DNA of 64,000 nt, taken from contig NZ_JABAIH010000020.1 in assembly GCF_012641395.1 (NCBI RefSeq), positions 1 to 64,000 of the forward strand. Direction: 5' to 3'. The notes beneath the pieces are model-generated. The model saw nothing but the letters and a program-made list of their open reading frames with translations. It was not told the DNA's origin and ran no database searches. This DNA is from Rhizobium sp. P32RR-XVIII (GTDB lineage Bacteria > Pseudomonadota > Alphaproteobacteria > Rhizobiales > Rhizobiaceae). A program made the position numbers and the translations under genes. Shown piece by piece: positions 26,302 to 35,069 of the stretch; the stretch's first letter is position 1; every line of letters starts with the position of its first letter.

Positions 26302-28040
26302 CCGCTCCACAGCCGAAACCACAGGTTCTGACACCACTCGAAGACGGGCAGCTTCGTTCCGCGGAGCCGGTCCTCATGCCCTTCATGGCGCCACGCCTGC
26401 AGGGCGATTGCCGGCCGGAAGGCAAGATCGAGCTCTCGCTTTGGGGCTCAGGCAAGCTGGCAAACCTGACCTTCACCGGCTGGAGTGCTCCGTTCACCTA
26501 TGCTCCGAACCGGGTGGAGGCGCATAGCGGTGGTCTCTATGTCGGGCAATCGTCTCCTGCGCTGTTCTTGAAGGGCGCGAAATTGCGTACCCTTATCCCC
26601 GCTCGCCGCTGCGCCTGGTGGGGTAGCACAACCAAGCCCGAACCGGTCGAACGGCAGGGCAGTCGCCGGATTGTCCGCACAGCATGGGGAGTGGTGATCG
26701 CCGAACAACGACCTGACGGGATATTCGTGACCGCCGGCGCGACGATCGAGGAAGCGCAGGCGGCCCTCGACCTTGACCAGGCGGAGCTGATCGCGGAGGC
26801 AAATGCCTATGTGGCTCGCTGCGATGCGATGCCGGAGGCGGCTCCGCTGATGCGCAGCATGATCTCGCAGAGCCTTCATGCCGCCCTCTCCAGTATCCGG
26901 CAGGATGAGCATGGCGCCTTCGCCGGCCTTGCCGCCGGCCAGGCCTACAGCGCGCCGGCGCGGACCTACTACCGCGACGGCTATTGGACGCTGCAGGCGC
27001 TGCTTGATCGGGAGCCGGGCGCCGTACGCTCGCAGATCGATCTCCTCGCACGCGGCATCCAGCCGAACGGAGAGGCGCCGAGCGGCGTCATCCTCACAGG
27101 TCCGGCTCAGGCCGAGGAATGGGAAAAGGTACGCAGTTCGCACCCCCGGATCAAGGAGGAGCACCTGCGCCCCGGCGACTGGTGGAGCGATCACTTCGAC
27201 AGCCCGCTCTTCTTCATCCTGACGATCGGCGACTACATCCGGGCAACCGGCGACAGTTCTCCGCTCTCCCTTTACTGGGACAAGGTCGTGACGATCTTCG
27301 AGCGCTATCGCGGGTTCGACGAGGCCGGAAACGGATTGCCGGTAAAGCCGCGCCACGACCGCGACTGGGCCGACAACGTCTACCGCCATGGCTATGTTGC
27401 CTACGATCTCGGCCTGTGGATCGGCGCGCTCGATATCATAGCGAAGTTTGGTGCGGCACTCGACCAAACCGTTGCATCAAAGGCGGCGGCGGTAGCGCAC
27501 AAAGCGCGCACATCGCTCGACGAGGCGCTGCTGCAACCGGGCGGTACCTACGCCGACTACGGAACAAAGACCGATTTCGTCGAGGACCACGTGACGCTGG
27601 ACAGCCTGACCCTGCTTCGCTTCAAGGCGGTGCCGGCGGAAAGGGCAAAGGCCGTCCTTGCCAGAATGGAGAAGGTTCTGGAAAGCCGTAACAACGCCGC
27701 GCAGCCCTATGGCGACTGGGGCGTGCTCTGCGCCTTCCCGCCGTTCAAGCGGCCCAAGGACACGCGCGAAAAATCCTACTTTGCCTACCGCTACCACAAT
27801 GGCTCCGACTGGCCGTATCTTTCCGGTCTTTATGCGGAGCAGCGCCTTGCCTACGGGCTCGATGGCGCGGACTATCCGCTCCTGCGCTGGTGGAAGTCCT
27901 GTCTCGAAGAAGGTTGGATGGGGGCGGTCGAATATTTCTCGCCGCCCTGGGGGCGTGGTTGCCTGCTCCAGGGATGGAGCAGCATGCCGGCAGCCGCAGC
28001 CCTTGCCTTCAAGGATAAGCTGGCGGCGGCGATCCGCTGA
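26298..28040 (+). CDS. Six-hairpin glycosidase-like enzyme
   Basis: A 580-residue cytoplasmic protein (no signal peptide) with the outline of (alpha/alpha)6-barrel glycoside hydrolases such as those of the debranching enzyme or GH63/GH78 groups. The N-terminal 180 residues are probably a beta-sandwich domain (SLWGSGKLANLTFTGW). The helical barrel carries aromatic and acidic motifs: ARTYYRDGYWTLQALL (about residue 220), PRHDRDWADNVYRHGY (about 350), GTYADYGTKTDFVEDHVTLD (about 420) and RYHNGSDWPYLSGLYAEQRLAYG (about 515). The RDGYW and RDWAD acids could be catalytic. Coupling to the ROK gene and nearness of GH28 and the importer suggest it cleaves an imported pectic oligosaccharide. The exact family and reaction are not established. 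Confidence 0.6.
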   Translation: MTAPQPKPQVLTPLEDGQLRSAEPVLMPFMAPRLQGDCRPEGKIELSLWGSGKLANLTFTGWSAPFTYAPNRVEAHSGGLYVGQSSPALFLKGAKLRTLIPARRCAWWGSTTKPEPVERQGSRRIVRTAWGVVIAEQRPDGIFVTAGATIEEAQAALDLDQAELIAEANAYVARCDAMPEAAPLMRSMISQSLHAALSSIRQDEHGAFAGLAAGQAYSAPARTYYRDGYWTLQALLDREPGAVRSQIDLLARGIQPNGEAPSGVILTGPAQAEEWEKVRSSHPRIKEEHLRPGDWWSDHFDSPLFFILTIGDYIRATGDSSPLSLYWDKVVTIFERYRGFDEAGNGLPVKPRHDRDWADNVYRHGYVAYDLGLWIGALDIIAKFGAALDQTVASKAAAVAHKARTSLDEALLQPGGTYADYGTKTDFVEDHVTLDSLTLLRFKAVPAERAKAVLARMEKVLESRNNAAQPYGDWGVLCAFPPFKRPKDTREKSYFAYRYHNGSDWPYLSGLYAEQRLAYGLDGADYPLLRWWKSCLEEGWMGAVEYFSPPWGRGCLLQGWSSMPAAAALAFKDKLAAAIR

Positions 28041-28053
28041 GTTTTCCCCGATT

Positions 28054-28077
28054 GGCCGCAAACAAGCGGCCCTTTCC
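28054..28077 (+). terminator. Terminator of the ROK-kinase/glycosidase operon
   Basis: GGCCGC-aaacaa-GCGGCC, a perfect 6-bp GC stem with a 6-base loop followed by CTTTCCT, 14 bp after the glycosidase stop codon. Confidence 0.55.
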
Positions 28078-28103
28078 TGCCACCTGCAGAACTACTGTCA
28101 ACG

Positions 28104-28126
28104 AAAAGGCCGTCGGAAGGCGGCTT
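28104..28126 (-). terminator. Possible terminator of the ABC permease operon
   Basis: On the minus strand AAAGCCG and CGGCCTTT can pair with one bulged base around CCTTCCGA, and T residues follow. It lies about 26 bp beyond the last permease gene. Confidence 0.4.
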
Positions 28127-28151
28127 TGCGGTCCAGGTGGGGCACCCTGCT

Positions 28152-28970
28152 CTATTCCTTGGTCGCGCCCGCCATCAGGCCGCTCATGAGCATGCGCTGC
28201 AGCGCGGTGAACATCACCAGCACAGGCAGCACCGAAAGCACCGACATGGACAGCAGCCGCGGCCAGTTGATGCCGAAACGCCCAACGGTATTCGCCAGGG
28301 CAACCTGGACAGTCCATTTGTCCTGATCGTTGATGATCAAGAACGGCCAGAGATAATCGTTCCAGCGCCAAACGAGATTAAAGGCAAGCAGGGTGCCGAT
28401 CGCCGGAATCGCGAGCGGTACGATGATCCGCCACAGGATGCGCCACTCCGGCGTTCCGTCGAGACGTGCCGCCTCTAGCAGGCTGTCAGGAATGTTGGTG
28501 ATGTACTGTCGCATCAGGAAGACACCGGTCGGTGTCGCAGCCGGCGCGATGATGATCCCTGCGAGCGTGTCGAGAAGATTGAGATCCCGCAGCACCAGAA
28601 AGACGGGGATCATGATGATCTGCAGCGGCACCATCAGCGACGACATGATGAGCAGGAAGAAAAGCGTGTCACCCTTGAACCTGAATTTCGCCAGCGCATA
28701 GCCCGCCATCACGCTGATCGTCACGGAAAGAAGCGCCGAGAGCACGGACACCACGGCTGAATTGCGGAAGAAAATAAGGAACTTCGCGCGCGAGACAGTA
28801 TCGATGAAGTTCTGCAGGGTGGGCTGCGCGGGTAAAATCGTTGGCGGCCACTGGAAGATCTCCTGCTGCGACTTCAACGACGAGAGGAAGAGCCATACCG
28901 GGGGCATCAGGAAGACGAACAGCGTCAGTGCGACAAGGGCCAGTCGCCAGGGGGAGTAGATTCGTGTCAT
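28152..28970 (-). CDS. Carbohydrate ABC transporter permease (MalG type)
   Basis: This is the second permease of a sugar importer, 272 residues with six hydrophobic segments. The EAA loop reads LEAARLDGTPEWRILWRIIVPLA near residues 170-190. It starts 4 bases inside the preceding permease gene (ATGA overlap) and ends the operon. No ATPase gene follows; the ATPase at 22617 probably completes the transporter. Confidence 0.92.
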   Translation of the reverse strand: MTRIYSPWRLALVALTLFVFLMPPVWLFLSSLKSQQEIFQWPPTILPAQPTLQNFIDTVSRAKFLIFFRNSAVVSVLSALLSVTISVMAGYALAKFRFKGDTLFFLLIMSSLMVPLQIIMIPVFLVLRDLNLLDTLAGIIIAPAATPTGVFLMRQYITNIPDSLLEAARLDGTPEWRILWRIIVPLAIPAIGTLLAFNLVWRWNDYLWPFLIINDQDKWTVQVALANTVGRFGINWPRLLSMSVLSVLPVLVMFTALQRMLMSGLMAGATKE

Positions 28971-29920
28971 CTTTCACCCCGCGATACACGAAGCTGAAAG
29001 ATCGTCAGCAACAGCAGAATGACGAAAAGGACCATCGACTGCGCGGCGGCTACGCCGGCCTGCATCGGCTTCTGGAACGCGGTATCGTAGATTGTCTGGA
29101 TCAGGTAGACCGTCGCCTTGCCTGGACCCCCTCCGGTCAGCGATACGACGAGTTCGTAGACCTTGAACGCTTCTATCGACGACAGCACGAGAACAACGGC
29201 CATCGTCGGTCTCAACAGCGGCAGCGTGATGTGGGTGAACTGCCGCCATTTGCTGGTGCCATCAATCGATGCGGCCTCGTAATAATCGGTGGAGATTGCG
29301 GTGAGCCCGGCAATGAAGATCATCATGTTGAAACCGGCTTGCGCCCATATCCATGCGATGACCATGGCGATCTGTGCCATCGTGTCCTGCTCCAGCCAGG
29401 GTACCGGCGCAATTCCTGCAAGCGAAAGCAGGTAGTTGACCAGGCCGTTATTAAGACCGAAGAGCCAGCGCCAGGAAACACCGATGATCAGCAGGCTGAT
29501 CATCGAGGGGAAGAAGACGATCGTGCGAACCACGGCAAAGAGCTTCGTCTGGGGCGACAGAAGAAGGGCCAGCGCCAGCGAGACGACGATGTTCAGCGGA
29601 ACGGCGATGACAACGAACACGACGGTCTTGAGCAGGGAAGTCTGAAAGTCGGCATTGCTTAGGAGCCCTATGAAATTTTCCAGCCCCACATATTGCGGCA
29701 GGGTACTCGGCACCTGCGGAACGACAACGACGCCCCGCTTGAAGAAGGCCATGAGCAAGCCCTGGAACAGCGGATAAAGCGTAAAGGTGACGAGTAGCGC
29801 CATCGTGGGGAGCATCAGCAGATAGGGCCAGCCAAGGCTTGTAAGGCTGCTCCGGCGGCCTTTCGGCACCGGGTGAGGACCCAGTGCCGAACGCCCCTCT
29901 TCCACCATGAGCGCCGTCAC
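28967..29920 (-). CDS. Carbohydrate ABC transporter permease (MalF type)
   Basis: This is the first permease of the importer, 317 residues. It has an N-terminal hydrophilic lead of about 25 residues, six helices, and an EAA loop YEAASIDGTSKWRQFTHITLPLL near residue 220. It overlaps the binding-protein gene upstream and the MalG-type gene downstream by 4 bases each, so all three are one transcript. Confidence 0.92.
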   Translation of the reverse strand: MTALMVEEGRSALGPHPVPKGRRSSLTSLGWPYLLMLPTMALLVTFTLYPLFQGLLMAFFKRGVVVVPQVPSTLPQYVGLENFIGLLSNADFQTSLLKTVVFVVIAVPLNIVVSLALALLLSPQTKLFAVVRTIVFFPSMISLLIIGVSWRWLFGLNNGLVNYLLSLAGIAPVPWLEQDTMAQIAMVIAWIWAQAGFNMMIFIAGLTAISTDYYEAASIDGTSKWRQFTHITLPLLRPTMAVVLVLSSIEAFKVYELVVSLTGGGPGKATVYLIQTIYDTAFQKPMQAGVAAAQSMVLFVILLLLTIFQLRVSRGER

Positions 29921-31158
29921 TTGCCAGCCTCAAGCGAGGCGTCAGCCGCCTTCTTGATCTGGGAGATGGCTTCTGCCGAGGATATCTGGCCAGCCACCGC
30001 CTGAGTAACTGCGGTCTTGACCGTACCCCAAACAGCTTGCATCTGCGGCCAAGCCTGGTCGGTCGCCGCATAGACGGGACTGACATTCAACTCGTTTTGC
30101 ATGGCCTTGATCGCTTCGGTCGCCGCAGGATTGTCATACTTGACGGCCGGCGCTTTCAGATTGGCCGGGATCGTACCAAAGGTCTTGGCATATTGGGCCT
30201 GGATCTCCGGCGAGGTAATCCACTTGATGAAGTCGACGGCTTCAGGAAGGTGCTGACTCGTGTTGAAGGCCACAATATAGTCGCCGCCGTAGATAGAAGA
30301 CGCAACGGTGCCGCGCGGCGTGGGGCCGGCCTGCCACGCGAACTGTGCATTGTCTGCCAGTCCGGCGATCTGCCAGCTGCCCGACAGATAGGCGACAGCC
30401 TGGCCTGCGGTGAAGATTTCCTTCGGGTTGTCCGAGCTCGCGCCAGACCACAGCCCGGGCGGCATCGCAGCCTTGGTAATGTCCACGAACTTGTCGAGCG
30501 TGCTCGTCCAGGCCGCCTCGTCCATGACCACCTTCACCGGCTCCTTCTCGGTGTAGATGTGGTTGCCGTACTGATATTCGTGGACGATCCAGCGGCTCGC
30601 CGACACATCCCAGACCAGCGGATAGCGGGTACCCGACTTCTCGGCGACTTCCTTGATCTTCGGGATGAATTCTTCCCAGGTCCAGCCGGTCGTCTGATCC
30701 GGGATGGTAACCCCGGCCTTCTTGAAGGCGTCGGCGTTCAGAAAGATGCCTGTTGAGGTCACACGAAGGGGAGCAGCAATGACCTTGTCGCCAAGCTTGG
30801 CGCCGTCGCCCCAACCCTTGACGAAGTCGTTAATCCAGTCAGGTCCGATCTCCTTGCCGAGATCGACGAGGAAAGGACGAATGACTGGCTCCATCGAAGA
30901 CGTCAGAGACAGGTCCGGCATGATCCCGGACGCCGCATATTGCTGGAATTTCTGAACCATTCCGTCATAGGGCGTGATCTCAAGGTCAAAGGTCGTGTCG
31001 GGGTGCAGCTTGGTGTACTGGTCGAGAAGGGCGCGAGTATTCGTCTCTTCCTGATCATTGTCGACGTACCACGCGATCTTGAGCTCGGATGCCGCAGCAA
31101 CCGAGATCGTCATCGCCATGGCGGTTGCAGCCATCATAATTGTCTTGAGCGGTTTCAT
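29917..31158 (-). CDS. Carbohydrate ABC transporter substrate-binding protein
   Basis: A 413-residue periplasmic extracellular solute-binding family 1 protein. I start it at 31158 (MKPLKTIMMAATAMAMTISVAAA), where AAGGGGA is well placed; the frame is open to 31182. The signal peptide ends near residue 23, and the mature chain begins SELKIAWYVDNDQEETN. Motifs typical of the fold include GWTWEEFIPKIKEVAEK and GGDYIVAFNTSQHLPEAVDFIKW. It heads the permease operon, and an operator-like repeat lies about 73 bp upstream. A pectin-derived oligosaccharide is the likely ligand from context only. Confidence 0.9.
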   Translation of the reverse strand: MKPLKTIMMAATAMAMTISVAAASELKIAWYVDNDQEETNTRALLDQYTKLHPDTTFDLEITPYDGMVQKFQQYAASGIMPDLSLTSSMEPVIRPFLVDLGKEIGPDWINDFVKGWGDGAKLGDKVIAAPLRVTSTGIFLNADAFKKAGVTIPDQTTGWTWEEFIPKIKEVAEKSGTRYPLVWDVSASRWIVHEYQYGNHIYTEKEPVKVVMDEAAWTSTLDKFVDITKAAMPPGLWSGASSDNPKEIFTAGQAVAYLSGSWQIAGLADNAQFAWQAGPTPRGTVASSIYGGDYIVAFNTSQHLPEAVDFIKWITSPEIQAQYAKTFGTIPANLKAPAVKYDNPAATEAIKAMQNELNVSPVYAATDQAWPQMQAVWGTVKTAVTQAVAGQISSAEAISQIKKAADASLEAGK

Positions 31159-31230
31159 AGGGTTCCCCTTTTTGCTCCTCATTTTCGAACGATGCTGACG
31201 TCGGCCCTATGCTCCTCAAGCCGACCAATT

Positions 31231-31249
31231 GTTCGTAACCATGACGAAT
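31231..31249. promoter_or_regulatory. Putative ROK-repressor operator, site 3
   Basis: GTTCGTAA-CCA-TGACGAAT in the divergent region between the binding-protein operon and the GH28 gene, nearer the former. It has the same half sites and 3-base spacer as site 1. Confidence 0.65.
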
Positions 31250-31303
31250 TAAATACGAGTTTTCGAGGGTGTCAATATAAACCCGACAGAGCAAATCCAA
31301 TTA

Positions 31304-31322
31304 GTTCGTCCTGTTGACGAAT
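31304..31322. promoter_or_regulatory. Putative ROK-repressor operator, site 4
   Basis: GTTCGTCC-TGT-TGACGAAT, centred 73 bp (about seven helical turns) from site 3 and about 50 bp before the GH28 start. The pair could allow cooperative or looping repression of both divergent units. Confidence 0.65.
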
Positions 31323-31365
31323 AAAAAGGAGCGGCGTAACTCTCGGGAAAGCGAAAGGGACGCAA

Positions 31366-32664
31366 GTGGACATTTCCGTTGAAGCAAATGGCGCTGATCT
31401 GCAGCAATCGATCGACAAGCTGGTTGGCGGAGGTGGTGGAACTCTTCTGCTGCGGGCGGGACGACACGTATCGGGGCCCATCCGGCTTGGGAGCGGCATA
31501 ACCCTATCAATCGCAGAGGGCGCCACACTCGAGTTCGTTCCCGACTACGGGCTCTACGCCGCAAATTCGGTCAGTGTGATCGCCGAGGGATCAGACCGGG
31601 CCTATATCGTCGCACAAGACGCGCACGACGTCGCGGTCGTCGGCAAAGGAAAGATCGCTGCCGCGGGATGCGCCTTCAGCACCGGTTTTGATGCAACGGT
31701 GGGCACCTATACGCCAAGCGAGAGGCGCCCGAGAGTCCTTGTGCTCGAGGATTGCCGCAATGTCAGGCTGGAAGGCTTTGCCATCGAGGATTCTCCCATG
31801 TGGACGATCCACCTGGTCCGCTGCCATGACGTGATCATCAAGGACACGAAGGTGCTCAACAATCGCCAGCTCCCGAATACGGACGGGATTGTTATCGATA
31901 GTTGCACCGACGTCGCGGTCAGCCATGTCGCCATCAGCACGGCTGACGATGGTATTTGCTTGAAGACGAGCCGGAGCGAAAAGGGCATCGGACGCTGCGA
32001 GAGGATAGAAGTCTCGAATTGCACCATCGAGAGCAATAGTTGCGCATTGAAGATCGGCACGGAGAGTTTTGGCGACATCCGCGATGTTCGCTTCATGCGT
32101 TCCAAGGTCCGGGATTCGAACCGGGGCCTCGGCATCTTCTCGCGCGACGGCGGGATCATTGAGAACGTTGTCTTCTCAGACATAGAGTTGGACTGCCACG
32201 AGACGCCGGACGGATTCTGGGGTTCGGGTGAACCGTTGACGATCACTCAACTCGACCGGCGTCCGGAGCTGCCTGCCGGTGTCGTCAGGAATGTCAGCGT
32301 TGAGAACATTTCCGGCCGTTGCCACGGTCCTTTAAATCTCTTCGCAGAGCGAAGTGGTGGGATCACGGGAATAGTCCTCTGCAATGTGCAACTAACTATG
32401 CAGGAAGGAGCTCCGGGAACAGCCAAGCAATATGATCTTCGCCCCACGAAAGCCGATCTGTCTCCACCCATGGCGATGGAGGGTCGTGGCAATGCGTGGC
32501 TGCGTGGAGCGGACGGGAAGATCATCGGTCTTGTCGACTATCCCGGAGGTATGCCGGGGCTCTTTGCTCACGGCGTTGCAGACCTTGCGCTCGAGCGCGT
32601 CAAAATCGAGCGTCCGATGCCGCTGCCAGCGGGCTGGGACGACAGAGTGATCTGGATCGAGTGA
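31366..32664 (+). CDS. Glycoside hydrolase family 28 (polygalacturonase-like)
   Basis: A 432-residue right-handed beta-helix protein of the GH28 pectinase family. The catalytic region reads LPNTDGIVIDSCTDVAVSHV, then ISTADDGICLKT near residues 165-205. This supplies the three acids expected for GH28 (Asp of NTDG and the DD pair). A later strand has SNSCALKIGTESFGDI, as in exo-acting bacterial members. No signal peptide is seen, so it probably acts in the cytoplasm on imported galacturonides rather than on polymer outside. It is divergent from the importer operon, with two operator-like repeats between them. Confidence 0.85.
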   Translation: MDISVEANGADLQQSIDKLVGGGGGTLLLRAGRHVSGPIRLGSGITLSIAEGATLEFVPDYGLYAANSVSVIAEGSDRAYIVAQDAHDVAVVGKGKIAAAGCAFSTGFDATVGTYTPSERRPRVLVLEDCRNVRLEGFAIEDSPMWTIHLVRCHDVIIKDTKVLNNRQLPNTDGIVIDSCTDVAVSHVAISTADDGICLKTSRSEKGIGRCERIEVSNCTIESNSCALKIGTESFGDIRDVRFMRSKVRDSNRGLGIFSRDGGIIENVVFSDIELDCHETPDGFWGSGEPLTITQLDRRPELPAGVVRNVSVENISGRCHGPLNLFAERSGGITGIVLCNVQLTMQEGAPGTAKQYDLRPTKADLSPPMAMEGRGNAWLRGADGKIIGLVDYPGGMPGLFAHGVADLALERVKIERPMPLPAGWDDRVIWIE

Positions 32665-32764
32665 CTGCGTACGTTTTCGCTACGGCGGTATTTGCGGGCA
32701 TGACCAAGCACTCTTCGCCGGATGTCGCACCTGACCGATGCAAGCGGCTGAGTTGATACCAAGC

Positions 32765-32959
32765 GTTGAGCATCGTTCACACAAGGACTGAACAATCGAG
32801 CCGAAAACTCGCATCTGGCCGTACCACGACGAGAACGAGGCTTCAGGCAGCTCAGGTGGGCACGGCAATGCCAGCGCTTCGTTTCAAGTCATGGCTGGAT
32901 CGCCAACTTGTTCCATCGTCGCCGCAAACATCTGACGGTTTCTTGGGATTGGAACGACG
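32765..32959 (+). pseudogene. IS6-family transposase remnant
   Basis: Plus-strand codons from about 32765 give VEHRSHKD, a stop and frame change, then NNRAENSHLAVPRRERGFRQ and RQCQRFVSSHGWIANLFHRRR. This is the C-terminal part of IS6/IS26-type transposases (HKGLNNRAENSH...RRRER...RF). It has a frameshift, lacks the N-terminal and DDE regions, and no intact terminal repeats were seen. A second, independent remnant is at 43144. Confidence 0.65.
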
Positions 32960-33331
32960 CCAGGCGCGGTCCCCCTTGACGGATCTCGATTTCATGCGTG
33001 ACGAGGACGGAGATGTCCACGCAGTTACGACATGGACCATGTATCAGCTCAAGGAAACGGCCGAGCATCGTGATTGAGTTGCGTCCAGCCCGGCCTCAGA
33101 ATGCTCGATCTGTGTTCGTCGGAGTAGCCCCTCGTAGGATTCCGCCGAGTCTTGAGCGCACCGTCAGATATTTCAGTCCTCCGCGACTAATAAGCTCCCG
33201 CTGCTTTCATAGCCCGCAGCTATCAAAACCATGGTTAGACGGAATTTTTAATAAATCTTCTTCCGGGGCAGTGTTTCGTCGTTACTGGCAACCCCCTGCC
33301 ATAGCGACGATCTCTCCAACGGAGAAATACC
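32960..33331. other. Gene-poor stretch after the transposase remnant
   Basis: About 370 bases with one short plus-strand frame ending at 33077 (DLDFMRDEDGDVHAVTTW...) that I cannot identify. The rest precedes the secreted-protein gene at 33332 and should hold its promoter. Confidence 0.4.
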
Positions 33332-34555
33332 ATGAAAGATCATTTGCATATTAGCACCATTCCTGCCTCCATACTCTTTCTCGCCGGCCTTTGCATCCTC
33401 CCAAGTGTCGTGTCGGCCGAAGTTATCAATCGCGGGTCGGAGGGATCTCCCCTCTCCGAAATTCGCCCTGCTCCCAAGTCGATCTATCCCGATCAATACG
33501 CGATCACAGCACAGCCATCGCCATCGGAAGTCGACTCCGCGTTTCTCGGCCCCGTTCTGCTGATGAAGTCGGCGGTGGTCGATCTTGAAACGGGTACAGC
33601 AACGCTGCCCCTTCGCAAGGGCAAGCTCGCATCCGGTGAAACAGTCTGGTCAATTCTGACCGACGTCACAGATGAAAATCTTGCGAAGTTGCACGGAGTT
33701 CCGTTTTCCCCAAAGCTTGCCTACGGCATGACCGGCAAAGCGACGCGGAGGGGGCATGTTGAACAGGACGGATCGATCGTCTTTCAAGCTGGCAAGGTCA
33801 ATTTCTCTCCGGAACACGTCGTGATGCCCGGAGATGCGCCAGATTTCTTCCCACCGAAATCTGCAAAGCCCGGCTCTGTGGGCGATGCCGACTATTCACC
33901 TCTCGTTGCCCTTGATAACGCACCGGGCGTCGTCTTCAACATGCCGATGGTCGCCTTCGACGTCTCGGCCGACGAGCTCGACAAAATGTGTGATGGCAAT
34001 CTCAATTACGGCAAGGTGGAAGACAAGGTCGTTAAAATTTGCCCGCGCGACGGGACGGTGACGCTGAAGCTGACGCTTGGCTATACGTTCGGCAAGCCGA
34101 TCTTCTATCTTTCAACCGAAGCGAACGATGAGGGCTTGGCAGCTTTGGAGGGGGCAACTTATACGCCCGCGCTGAAGGATCTTCCATTTGCCTTGGAGGA
34201 TGCGTCTCAAGGCGAGGCTGCCGAGCGTCTTTACGCGTTCGTCAACGGGCCGACCGGAATTGACAATCCCTTCCGCCAGGGCCTCGACAGCGCCCTCTCC
34301 GACAAGGGAAGTCATGGTCCTCTGAACGTTCTCGGCGGAATCCCGACTATCAATCTCGACTACAGTCCGATGTGGCGGGTCTTCCCGGTAAAGTGGACGG
34401 CCGATGCCATCGAAAAGGGTTATCGCACCAAGATGACGGATGCGATTGCAATCGAAGATGCCGGTGAAAGAGGGATCATTGAAAGCATCGCCGGAGGCAA
34501 ACCGAAGCCAGTTGGCTTTGTTGTCAACTGCCCAGTCGTCTATCGGGTGAACTGA
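33332..34555 (+). CDS. Secreted protein of unknown function
   Basis: A 407-residue exported protein. The first 29 residues form a Sec signal peptide (hydrophobic ASILFLAGLCILPSVVSA). The mature part is rich in short beta-like segments and ends with two cysteines (FVVNCPVVYRVN plus an earlier Cys pair near 215-235, MCDGNL and KICPRDG). I do not recognise the family. AACGGAG lies before the ATG. A hairpin separates it from a second, smaller secreted-protein gene, and the two are probably one unit. Confidence 0.6.
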   Translation: MKDHLHISTIPASILFLAGLCILPSVVSAEVINRGSEGSPLSEIRPAPKSIYPDQYAITAQPSPSEVDSAFLGPVLLMKSAVVDLETGTATLPLRKGKLASGETVWSILTDVTDENLAKLHGVPFSPKLAYGMTGKATRRGHVEQDGSIVFQAGKVNFSPEHVVMPGDAPDFFPPKSAKPGSVGDADYSPLVALDNAPGVVFNMPMVAFDVSADELDKMCDGNLNYGKVEDKVVKICPRDGTVTLKLTLGYTFGKPIFYLSTEANDEGLAALEGATYTPALKDLPFALEDASQGEAAERLYAFVNGPTGIDNPFRQGLDSALSDKGSHGPLNVLGGIPTINLDYSPMWRVFPVKWTADAIEKGYRTKMTDAIAIEDAGERGIIESIAGGKPKPVGFVVNCPVVYRVN

Positions 34556-34567
34556 GGTCATCGACAT

Positions 34568-34593
34568 GCCGCCAAGGCAATCGCCTTGGCGGC
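34568..34593 (+). terminator. Perfect 11-bp hairpin between two secreted-protein genes
   Basis: GCCGCCAAGGC-aatc-GCCTTGGCGGC starts 13 bp after the upstream stop and ends 24 bp before the downstream ATG. There is no T-run, so it may be an attenuating or mRNA-processing hairpin rather than a full terminator. Confidence 0.5.
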
Positions 34594-34616
34594 TTAAGCC
34601 CAAAGGAAGCCCAACA

Positions 34617-35069
34617 ATGCTAAAACTCCTTCTCCCCATCGTGCTTGCCGTAGCTCTGTCGAGCACGTTGCCTCATGCTACCGAGGCAAAACAGCTGGTC
34701 GAGGTGATGGCCGGCAGCGCGCCAGATCGGCACGTTTTGTTTTCGTTCGAAAACGCAGATAATCCAAGAAAATCCGCGCTTCGAATTAGCACCCACCGGG
34801 TTGGAAACCCGGGTGCAAAACTGTCTGTATCTATTGATAAAAGTACCAGCCCGTTGCTTTCCCGCCTTCTGACCACTCAAGAATGCAAATTCGCTGACAA
34901 TGGCGCGCAGTGCACTATCATCATCGCTGGTCACACGAAGACGTATCAACGTTTTCTTGCGGCGTTCACGCGTGGACGTTTGGCGCATGTTGTGATCACA
35001 AACGCCGCAGTCATGCAGATGCAGACGGATGTGCCTCTTACCGGTTTTGCTAAGAAGCTAAAAAGCTAA
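34617..35069 (+). CDS. Small secreted protein of unknown function
   Basis: A 150-residue protein starting at the ATG at 34617 (AAGGA nearby), with signal peptide LLLPIVLAVALSSTLPHATEA. The mature part has two cysteines close together (QECKFADNGAQC) that could form a disulfide, and ends basic (FAKKLKS). No family is recognised. Position suggests co-expression with the 407-residue secreted protein. Confidence 0.55.
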   Translation: MLKLLLPIVLAVALSSTLPHATEAKQLVEVMAGSAPDRHVLFSFENADNPRKSALRISTHRVGNPGAKLSVSIDKSTSPLLSRLLTTQECKFADNGAQCTIIIAGHTKTYQRFLAAFTRGRLAHVVITNAAVMQMQTDVPLTGFAKKLKS

